A model generated the notes under the pieces. It ran no database searches. It was given only the letters and a program-made list of their open reading frames with translations, and was not told the origin of the DNA. The position numbers and the translations under genes were made by a program. Shown here piece after piece: positions 11,266 through 20,100 of a stretch of 64,000 nt of DNA. This DNA comes from Larus michahellis (taxonomy: Eukaryota; Chordata; Aves; Charadriiformes; Laridae). Position 1 is the first letter of the stretch, and every line of letters begins with the position of its first letter. The DNA lies in the NCBI RefSeq assembly GCF_964199755.1, contig NC_133910.1:8144501-8208500 (forward strand), written 5' to 3'.

Positions 11266-11775
11266 ATGGGGGTTACAAGAGACATCTGTCCTCACCTGGA
11301 TTCCATAGGAGAGGTGCCAAGGTACAGGGTGTTCTGGTTGTCAGTCCTTTCCCCTTTAGCTATTGTGCATGGGTTTGCATGTTTGTTTTTTGAAGAAAAT
11401 ACTGCCTGTCTCCATAGAGGAGGGGCAGAAACTCTTCTTCCATGCTGATGTACCCTGCACACGTCCATAAAGTAAGCCTTTGCCCACCCCATCTGATCTA
11501 TTTCTTGCTGTCATTTTATCCTGCTCAAATGTGTCACTTTAATTGGAAGTGTGATATTAAGAAACTAAACACTGTGAGCTGCAGGTTGGCGAGGCCTGTG
11601 TTACAGAGAAGTTTCCCACTCTTGAAGAATTAGGTAACTTAAAAAACAAACATGCAAACAAACCTTCTTTTTTCATGAATATACAGGGAACTTGCCAGTC
11701 TTGTGGAGCTGTGGGACCAAGTCTCCGGACTTGTCTTCAGGAAACAATAGCTTGCTACGTGTGCGCGTGCCATGG
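11266..11775 (+). pseudogene. USP20: USP20 5' fragment: first coding exon and part of the second (zinc-finger UBP start)
   Basis: USP20 is a deubiquitinase whose N-terminal ZnF-UBP domain begins with C-P-H-L. Seen: ATG at 11,266 followed by codons for MGVTRDICPHLDSIGE (human MGDSRDLCPHLDSIGE), and at 11,687-11,740, after acceptor ATATACAG, codons for GTCQSCGAVGPSLRTCLQ (human GTCQSCGVTGPNLWACLQ). Between these the family has about 11 residues (VTKEDLLLKSK) that I cannot find. After LRTCLQ the reading becomes ETIACYVCACHG instead of the VACPYVGCGES type: the Cys spacing is disturbed and nothing matching the FADHSTIH continuation follows. No later USP20 exon is visible. It is therefore read as a truncated, decaying gene start left by a rearrangement. 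A live gene with strongly altered exons cannot be excluded. Confidence 0.65.
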
Positions 11776-11989
11776 TAGGACTTCTCTTTAATATAAATCT
11801 AAAAAAAAAAAGAAAGAAACAATTGTACTGAAAAAAGAAAGGTGGGAATCAAAGAGGGGGTTCACACTGGAACTATCCACCATTTTTTTTAGGTATTAGA
11901 AGTTTAGAAAACTGGCAATATCAATTCTGAAGTTGCAGCTGCCGGAGGGACTGGAGCTGCGGACTCTTTTGTGAAGGGTCTTCACACCT
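11776..11989. other. Short unassigned stretch between USP20 fragment and C9orf78 copy
   Basis: Nothing recognised apart from an A-rich tract near 11,800. The junction between USP20-type sequence and the C9orf78-derived block must lie here. Confidence 0.5.
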
Positions 11990-13043
11990 AATAATAAATG
12001 CAGTGAAGGGCTACAGGAATAAGTCTACAGGGGGGAAGAGATATACTGACACAAAATTTCTTATTAATGAAAATTAAGAACAAATGCAAAGACTTTGGTC
12101 TACCTTCCTCAGTATCACCTACTTATCTTCAATTTCTCATAGTGATAATCACCCATAGCATTTTCATTGAGTTTGCAATTTGGAGGAGACAGTTCTAAAG
12201 AAAGAGAAGGAACTATTCCTTCCTGTCCTTCCATCTTCTTGGATTTCTTGTAGTAAGAATCATCTCTAGCTTTTCCATTGAGTGGATGTTTGCAATTTGG
12301 AGGAAACCCTTCTGAAGAAAAAGAAGGAACTATTATTACCTGTCCTTTGATCTTCCTGAATTTCTCATAGTGATAATCATCTGTTGCTTTTTCATTGAGC
12401 GGACGTTTGCGATTTGGAGGAGACCCTTCAAAGGAAAGAGAAGGAAATATTAGTCCTCTGTCCTTCCACAGGAGACATTTCCTCACCTCCAGCACCTCCC
12501 TTAGACAGCCCCTTGCTCTGTGAAAGGTTCTTGCTTTAGCTGTCACTGCTCCCCAGCCTTGCCCCCCTTGCTATTCCAGCTTTCATCACACCCTTGTCAG
12601 CCACCTTTGGCAACACGTTTCAGGTGGGACCTTTGCTACTCCAGCCTTGGGCATCTCTAAAGACATCCCCTACCCAGAGGGCTTCATGTGTGGCCTGGTA
12701 GGGTACATCAGATGCAAGAGCACTGCAAGCGCAGAAAGTCAAGCCGTGAGCCATACGTCCCTCTCCTTGCTGACAGATGGAAGAAGACCAAGATAGATGG
12801 GGTCTGTCTGAGCATCCCAGAACAAGGCAGCAGAGAGCTCCTTGTGGTGATACACGAAGCAATTTCTCCTGCATCAGACTCTGTCCCAACTGACTGCTTT
12901 TCTTCAGCAGAGGAGGGGGTCACTCCTGGGTCAGGAGAGCGATGTGAGCTTTACCTCTGTTGTGCTGGCGATAGATAACAGCCATGTTGGTGGGAACACA
13001 GGAAGTTTGGCTGGCTGTCTTTTTGTTCTGCTGCTCTGCCAGG
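11990..13043 (-). pseudogene. Rearranged partial copy of the C9orf78 3' end
   Basis: Three blocks match the intact gene in the same order and orientation: about 11,990-12,045 with 4750-4805; 12,047-12,715 with 5333-5760 (including extra exon copies); and 12,715-13,043 with 6558-6870. Exon 8 and much intron between the last two blocks is missing. The exon-7 copy (12,954-13,043) keeps LAEQQNKK and VPTNMAV but carries replacements at conserved sites (DSETSF reads ASQTSC, NYVQHN reads IYRQHN). It has no promoter or upstream exons and stops abruptly at the exon-7 sequence CTGCCAG, where unrelated sequence begins. Similarity is uneven: 12,352-12,715 is almost identical to the parent by eye, while the flanking blocks are clearly diverged. 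Confidence 0.9.
12115..12425 (-). repeat. Three in-frame tandem copies of the C9orf78 last exon (117-bp period)
   Basis: Copies start at 12,425, 12,308 and 12,191 on the minus strand, each 117 bp apart. Each unit is the terminal exon followed by the end of the preceding intron. The original stop codon is gone from the first two copies, so one frame runs through all three as a 39-residue repeat: SPPNRKRPLNEKATDDYHYE, then FPPNCKHPLNGKARDDSYYK, then SPPNCKLNENAMGDYHYEK, ending at 12,115. The first copy is nearly identical to the parental exon; the other two are diverged. Confidence 0.9.
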
Positions 13044-13440
13044 TGTCCCTACCCCTGCGCTCCCCTGGGTGAGGGCCCTTCCGCTCACCCAGGGGGGTGT
13101 CAGGGCATTGTCCCGCCCAGCACAGACCCACTGTCTCCTGAGCTGTGCGTCTTCCTTTGCAGTTGGGCCAGGAGCTCCCACCTCCCAGTACCCCCAGTTT
13201 ATCCAGTATAAATACTCACTGAGGTCTGGGACTGGCTTCAGTCACCACGGGGGCACTGGGAGCTGCTTTTCAGCATCCCCGGCCTCTCCACGCACCCACC
13301 GCTCAGCTCCAGCAGTAACAATAAATGTCCCTTTGCCTCTGCGATGCTGGCTCGAAGGCTCGGCTGCGTGTGGCTCTTCACATGGTACCTTGTTTTGCCC
13401 CAAAAAGGGGGTTTTAGTCATGGTGAGGAGGCAGGGGTGA
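13044..13440 (+). mobile_element. Candidate LTR-like piece
   Basis: TATAAATA at 13,208-13,215 is followed about 110 bp later by AATAAATG and a TCCCTTTGCCTCTGCG tail, the order of U3 TATA, R and polyadenylation signal in a long terminal repeat. It starts where the C9orf78 copy ends. Ends and target-site duplication were not found, so this is a weak call; an ordinary promoter would look similar. Confidence 0.25.
13062..13095. repeat. 12-bp inverted repeat (hairpin)
   Basis: CCCCTGGGTGAG at 13,062-13,073 and its exact reverse complement CTCACCCAGGGG at 13,084-13,095, separated by 10 bases. It begins 19 bp after the end of the C9orf78 copy. Confidence 0.85.
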
Positions 13441-13960
13441 GCAGAGCGCTCTGCCGCGGGTCCGAGGGGAGCTGGGCAGCCCTCCCAGCCTGCCTGGTGT
13501 GAGAGGGACAGGGGAGAAGTGTTTGTGGAGTGTGTCAGGAACGGTATGGCCAGGACTGGGGCAGTGACCGTGCTTTGTACTGAAGAGTAACCCGCTTCTT
13601 CTACCTACTCAGAGGAGACAGCTCCTGGATCGCCCTCTGCTCTACCCTGACCTTAAAACTCCTCCCTGAAACAATGAGAAACAATGTCAGCAACTTACAC
13701 CGCATACTGCAAAACTGGTGAAAAAACCCCACAGTTCTATCATCAATAAAGTCAGGAATTCTAGAAAATGCAGCACTCCTTGAATAAAGAAAAGCATACT
13801 ATTAAACCATCCGGGCACGCCATAAACACTCATTACAAAGTTACTGACCTGGAAAAAACAAAAAAGCAGCCTGCAAGTCAACTTTCTACTATACAGGCAG
13901 CTGGATGTTTACTGGTCCTGAAGGTGTTAGCTCAGCCTTCTCACCTCCGCCTCTCTAAAC
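13441..13960. other. Gene-free stretch
   Basis: Mixed-composition sequence with no exon or repeat that I recognise. Confidence 0.5.
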
Positions 13961-14094
13961 GCCAAAACGCACCCGCCCGAGCTGCTGAGCCCGCCCCGGA
14001 GCTACAGCCAAATGAAGGACGGAGCGGACCACCGGCCCCCGCAGAGCCCGGCCGCAGAACGAGCTCCCGCCCCGAGCCCGTGGCTCATGTACCC

Positions 14095-14262
14095 GGGGCC
14101 CCGCCCACCGCCCTCGGGGGCCCGCCCACCGCCCTCGGGGCCCCGCCCACCGCCCTCGGGGCCCCGCCCACCGCCCTCGGGGCCCCGCCCACCGCCCTCG
14201 GGGGCCCGCCCACCGCCCTCGGGGCCCCGCCCACCGCCCTCGGGGCCCCGCCCACCGCCCTT
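14095..14262. repeat. 21-bp tandem repeat, eight copies, each with a GC box
   Basis: Eight consecutive 21-bp units, GGGG(C/G)CCCGCCCACCGCC followed by CTC; the last unit ends CTT. Each holds CCGCCC/GGGCGG (Sp1-type). Units differ only at one base, so the array is young or kept uniform. The in-frame Pro/Gly-rich peptides on both strands are by-products. Confidence 0.97.
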
Positions 14263-14595
14263 CCCACAATCCCCTGGGAAAGGGGCGGGGCCAACCCCCC
14301 CGGAAGAAATAAAGGCGGCCACAGGAGCAGTCGGTCCATTTCTCTTGCCTTAAGTTCCCAGCGGGCGAAGCGCCGCCGCTTTTTATTTCCATTTGGGACT
14401 CGCCTCTGGTGATTCTCTTACCGCTTTTGTTTGAGGTCTGTCCAGTTGTTGCTGTAGAGAAGAGAGTTCCCCGCAGGGGTCGCTTTATTTTTGCGATCTT
14501 CAGATATTTTTGTGGTTAACTGTTAGTCGTGTTTTGGAAGAGTGCTGGAAGCATATGATTTCCAGAAGACTGATGAGCATTTACGGGGTCCTGGG

Positions 14596-14697
14596 GGACT
14601 AAAGTGCCACAGAGACGCGCGTCGGCGGACTGAGGGGGCTAATGGAGGACTAAAGTGTCGTACAGACGCGCGTCGGAGGACTGAGGGGGCACTTCCG
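14596..14697. repeat. 51-bp tandem duplication with CGCGCGTCGG core
   Basis: Units 14,596-14,646 and 14,647-14,697 both read GGACTAAAGTG, then AGACGCGCGTCGG, then GGACTGAGGGGGC. A partial third unit (GGGGTCCTGG) flanks them on both sides. Confidence 0.9.
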
Positions 14698-15300
14698 GGG
14701 TCCTGGAGGACCACGGACATGGACACCCGGAAACTGACGGGCACTGACGGGGGCGCGGTAACGCGTAAGAGCCGGTATGGGAGCGCCGATGGCCGCTCTC
14801 GAGGCCGGGCGGGCGGCACCAATCCCGCTCGAGGTGGCGGGGAGCTCGCCGGAGTCCCGGCGGTCCTGGTTCACCCTCCGGCTGCCGCTCTCCCGAGGCC
14901 GGCGCCGGACCGGTCTCCGCGAAGTCGCGCATGAGCACGAGCTGCGGAGCCAACGCACACCGCCGCCGGGGGCGTGGCCACGGCGCACGCGCGGCTCCCC
15001 CCCTGCAGGACCAGCCTTCAGCCGCCCGGCGGCAGCACCCCCTTAACTCTCCCGCTCGCGGCCCTCATTAGGGTGATGAGTGGTGACCGCTCTCAGCCCG
15101 CTTTAGCCCAGGCAGGGACCGGCTCTGCCCTCTCTGCATTCGCAGCCCAGGCAGCGACAGCCGGCGCCTCTGCACCAAAAACCTGCGGAACAGGGGTTTT
15201 CGCCCCGGAACGAGACCCAGGGACGCTGCATCGCTCCGCACCGGGCACCAGGGTCGGCGGTGGGGGGCATGTAAAAGCAGTGAGTCTGCTGGAGATCGGG

Positions 15301-16440
15301 GAGGGAGGCTGGGCTGGTGCCTTCACATAAGAATTGGTGATTTTGGCTTTCCTGCATGACTTTTTTTTTTTTTCCCCTTTCTGGCTGTATAAATCCATAT
15401 ATAGCACAGACATTTACACTCATGCATCTATTTACACGTATGTATATATTTAGGGAATTTATATTATCTGCTTACACTTATATAGAAAATCTGCTTAGAC
15501 TTATTGTAACACTTATGATACAGAATATCTATTTAGACTGCTTATACATCTATTTTGACAATAATATCTTTTTATAAATACATTTTTTTAAGTATTTTTA
15601 TATTCTGGGATCTTTTATATAACACAGAAGCACAGAATCATAGAATCCTTAGAGACAGAGGGTTTTATTTTGAACTTTTGAACTTTTTTATTTCAAAACT
15701 TTTGAACGCCTCCCTCTGTGCCCAGGGTGCAAGTCAGAGCTTGTCCTCTGTGGCTGTCCACAGAGCTCCAGCCTATGATGCTCCTTCAACTGCCCAGCTG
15801 TACGTCAGCACCTGCAAAAGGCAAGAACAGTTACCGAGCGGCCAGGCAAATGCATGGCCCTCCCAGAACTATTCCCTGCCCTGAGGCCCGTAATTGTTCT
15901 CAAAATTAAGACTGACTCTACGCTGCTTTCGTCACCTCCTCCAGCTCCGTTTCATTACCAGGATGTCACATAGCCCTCAGAGACTGTCAGGCTCACCCGG
16001 GTACCCAGCTAACTCCAGCCTTCAGCAGATGGCAGCACCCAGAGAAACTGTGGCACAGACGGAGGCTGCAATGCTGTTTCTCTCACTTGGCACAAAAATG
16101 CACACGCCCAACACGGAAAGCAGGAACAAGCAGTCATCTCTCACCTGCCCACCCTCTCGTTTGCCACAAGCAGGGGAAGGAAAGCCAGGGGACCATCTGT
16201 CACTGTGCCTGAGCGCCACCCGTTCAGCGTGCTCTCACCAGACGAGAGCTAGGGAGCCTGCCCAGCCAGCAGCGCTTCCCCAGCCCTCTGTCACCCCTAC
16301 TGCATTGATGCTTACGCACTAAGCGGAGCCCTAGTCTTCCCTCGTAGCGCACGCTGGCATGTAACCGCCACAGCACTCGGTATTTGCAGTCAGACCTTCA
16401 GACCGCTCAGAAAGCTGTGTCCAGCCAAGACAGGATAAAA
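15301..16440. other. Gene-free AT-rich stretch with a CR1-like scrap
   Basis: Begins with a 13-T tract at 15,361. Around 15,630-15,650 AGAATCATAGAATCC is the antisense of the avian CR1 3' tail. Nothing else recognised; the open frames between 15.7 and 16.3 kb resemble no family I know. Confidence 0.45.
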
Positions 16441-16479
16441 ACCACGGCCTCTAAAAACTCCAGACAGTGGAGGGACTGA

Positions 16480-17110
16480 GCTACAGGGAAGCTGGCCCTG
16501 GCCAAGGCAATGACAGAAGCAGGGCGTCCCTTCCCTCTCTCGAGCTGCCCAGCGGCCAACACCGCGCCCTCTCCGCCGCCGGCGCCGCGGGCTCTAGGAC
16601 CCGGCGACGGCACGGGCCGGAGCCCCGCGGCCTGCGGCCTGCTCCGCCACCGGGGGCCCGCGGGCTGCCGAGGCGCCGCGCTGCTGCGGCGGGGCGAGGG
16701 GCAGGGCAGCCGCGGCGGGAGGGCGTCCCGATGCCCTTCTCAGGTGCGCCGGGCAGCTTCACCGCCAGCTGCTGCTGGTGCCCGGCGCCTCTGAGAGCCC
16801 TCTGGTAACTACCTGGCTCGGGAGCGGCCGAGAGAAGCCGGGGCTCGGCCGGCGGAGTGCGGGGGGGGGGGGGCGGGAGCCGGCGGCGCCGTGGGCCGGC
16901 GGTGGCGGGCGGCCCCTGGGCTCCGCTGCCCGGGGCGGCGCGGCCGGAGGGTGCCAAGGCGGCAGCCCGGGAGGGGCTGGCGGGGGGCTCGTTCCCCATG
17001 TCGTTTGGCAGCGGCCTGCCCGACCTGACGGTGACCCTGAAACGGGAGAAAACGGAAAAACGACTTCAGAGATTTGTCTTAAATAAACCAACAAACAGAA
17101 AGTCTCTGAA
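16480..17110. promoter_or_regulatory. Second orphan CpG island
   Basis: CpG-dense with a 13-G run near 16,861. On the plus strand an ATG at 16,999 opens a 42-codon frame beginning MSFGSGLPDLTVTLKREK, with no family I recognise. Possibly the first exon of an unidentified gene or lncRNA, possibly an enhancer island. Confidence 0.45.
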
Positions 17111-20100
17111 GAACTCTTCCGAATGAGGTCTGGGTGAACCTCCAGCCCTTGATAAGGCTACGTTTTCTTTTGTTGACATCTGTGTTATGTATATATTTGA
17201 TTGTACTTATGTCTTTGTGTGGATGTACAGATAGGCACGTGCGCGTATTCTCGGAGACATAAGAAAGTCATGCCTATGGGGAAAAAAATTATTGTCCTTT
17301 AACTTTGCCTTAAAAATTATTCGAAACTGTACTAAGAGCTGTACAGATTAATTGCTCCATTTGGGAAACTTAGAATATTTGTAAAAGCAAGGCGTTCTAT
17401 TGTTAAACTGGTATCTTTATTTTTTTCTTGATCCGATGCTTTGCTGAGGTATTTAAAATATTTTAATTACTGAGAATGATTGGTTTTATGGAAATGGCTG
17501 GCTCAGCCGGTTACCCGCAAAAATAGCTAGTTCAGTCAATCTTGTGTAGTTTCCAGTGCATTGTAAAAGATAATTACTCTAGTTCTAGCTATGTAGCTAT
17601 GTAATACACCTTTTTCTTTTTTTTTTCACAGAAGAAACACAGTTTAATGGTCATGGGTTTTTTCTCTGTAAGAATCATAGAACGGTTAGAGTTGGAGTAA
17701 GTTAGACATTTTGTGCGTTAGGCCTAAAATATTAATTGAAATTTTATCCCTGTGTTGGAGTTGCCCTTGGTTGGTGGTGTTTTTTTCCTAACAGCTAACA
17801 TTCTGGTTTGGGTTTTATTGGCTTTACTGGATTTTGTTTGGATTTTCACCCCTGTCTGCGTCAGCTGTGTCATTGCAAGAACTTTTCCCTCATTTTTAGT
17901 AAGCCAGAACTGTCATTTACATAACAAGTTCTCCACTGCATGCTGAGATTCTGCTTGTCTGCTTGGTGCCAAACGTGATGCTGACCACGCTTCAGAGGAT
18001 GCTATTGTGGTGATTCTAGCTTCTTACTTTTAAGTAAAATTTTTGTTTTAATATCTCATCTGTGCACAAATTGTGGTGACTGGCTTTTCCTCAGTATTCA
18101 GTACAATGCTGTCTAGATGCGTCTTGAGCTCCCATCGCTTTTCATCTGGTAGGCAAGTCACCATGCAAGCCCACTATTTCATTCGCACAGTGTGAATGGA
18201 AGTCATTCTGGTGTGGCGTCTGGACTTGAGAGCAGCATTCCACAGCAAATCTGACCTACCTGCTTGGATCCGACTAGTTTCTGCTACTTGCAGGCACGCT
18301 GAAGAGGTGTACTTTACACACAAAGCTCTCTTCGGATGGCTGAAATTATGTTATACCTTTACAATCCATTAAATGATCAGGACACAGCAGGGTAGTAAGA
18401 AGCAGCTGAGGGTCTGCTCCTTCTGGATCCCTTGCCTTGCTAGTACTGTAGGTTTTTCTGGAAATCTCATTTGCTAAGCATGAACTATTCCCCTACTTCC
18501 TCTGTGCCGATTGTAGTAATTTCTGAGGTCTCAATGCGTTTTGTCACCAAGCAAATACACTATATATATATATATAAAAGAGCTTACATGAAGTATTTTG
18601 CCTTTCGTTCTGTATGGTTGTTTTGTAAGCAGGCTGGACTTTGGCCTTGTGAAAGCCTTCAGAGTTGGCAAGTATGCTACACTGAATGTAGAATCTCAAA
18701 CTTGCCCAGGCTGTGGCCAACCCATGCCGCTTCAGGTCTGCACAGGGCCATTGAACGCGCAGTGTGAAGGGGAAAGCTTGGAAGTAGTAATGGTGAGTAA
18801 AGTTGGGCTGTGCACTAGAAGTGTTTTTGTCTGGGTGGAAGAGATTCCTGGTCGAGATTAGTGTGGTCTGAATTCTACCTACGTCCCTAACTGGCTAAAT
18901 ACATTTGAAGGTCCAAAACCAATGAGGTGATAGAAAATGCTGGCTATGTGGACTTAAGTAGAATTTGAGCCATCTTGCTCTAGCGTGTATGTACACAGGG
19001 TTTTCATGACCTCATTACTTCTTTTGCAAACATCTAAAAAAAACCCCCCAAACTTCAATTTTTGTGGCTTAGTCTGCTTTTGAGATACTTTGCTTCTAGC
19101 CTTGTCTTTTTTTGTAGCCGTCCAGTTCTGAAAAAGATGAATGGTTTTGATTTTGTCTAATAAAAGGAAATCTAACATATCTTCTCTTTTGGCATCATTG
19201 TATGTTATCTAAGTACTTTGTATTGCGTGCTTCAGAAGAACGTGAGAGATCTCAGCGGAGAGTTACAAAATAGTTTTCCTGTAAAGCGAAAGCTCACCCT
19301 TTTAAAGTGTCACTAAAAGTGAGTTTGTGGTCTTCTGGGAAAGTTGAGGAGATAAAGTGGATTGATAGAATTATTTTGAAATCTTAATTGTAGTGTAACT
19401 TGTTAGGCTGAAATAGACCAGCTGTATTCCCGTCTAAGAGTCTGCAGTAATTTTCAAAGTGTGTTCCTTGTCTGCAAGGTGCTGAGGATCTCATCTGTCC
19501 TGAAGTTTGTTAGAAAGTAAACTTGTTTTATAATGCCTTAACAAAAGTAATGATGAAGAGTCCTTGTTTTGAGAGAAGAATAGCCCTATTTGAAATCACT
19601 GTCAGTACAGGCATCATGAGCGGTGAATTGAGATCTTCATCGGTCTTTATATAATCCATAGAAAATGGACGTGAATGGCCCGTGCTATTACAAAGAGGCA
19701 AGCAGATCAAGGGAGATGTAATTCTGGAAATTCAACAAAGAAAGTTGAGGTTCATTTCAATGAACCTTCAGGTTTATTACCATTCTGTGTCTTTTCCGGT
19801 GAATAACTTCTTTTTCTTAATATTCCCATAACTCTACTTCTCAGGCTTTCTTCTTTATAATTCATAGGCTGTGGGCTTTTTCATCTGTCCCTTTCTTTAA
19901 ATATTCTCTCTCTTAGTACATATGCTTGTAAAATCCATTTTTATACATTATGTGGCGTTTTTTTTCTTTTGGGGGAAGTATGGAACTTCACATAGCATCA
20001 TCAGTAATTACAAATAAAGCTATGGCAGTTCTGTTTGTGTCTCTGCCAGCCTCTTACTGCAGAGACGTGCTGCATCCTGCAATGGAATACTAGAAACATC

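Larger units (their letters stand above)
13965..15300. promoter_or_regulatory. Orphan CpG island with GC-box array
   Basis: CpG-dense over more than 1 kb. Plus-strand order: eight GC-box repeats (14,095-14,262), a ZNF143-like CCCACAATCCCCTGGGAAA (14,263-14,281), another GC box and CCAAC, then AAATAAAG (14,307-14,314) as possible TATA-type element, then a 51-bp tandem duplication. I recognise no coding exon after it. It looks like a strong promoter of an unidentified, perhaps non-coding, transcript on the plus strand. Confidence 0.6.

Noticed and set aside
14002-14412. Repetitive Pro/Arg or Gly-rich proteins over 14.0-14.4 kb
   Set aside because: They are translations of the 21-bp tandem array in every frame; a period of 21 keeps all frames open.
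18561-18576. TA dinucleotide run
   Set aside because: An ordinary short microsatellite.
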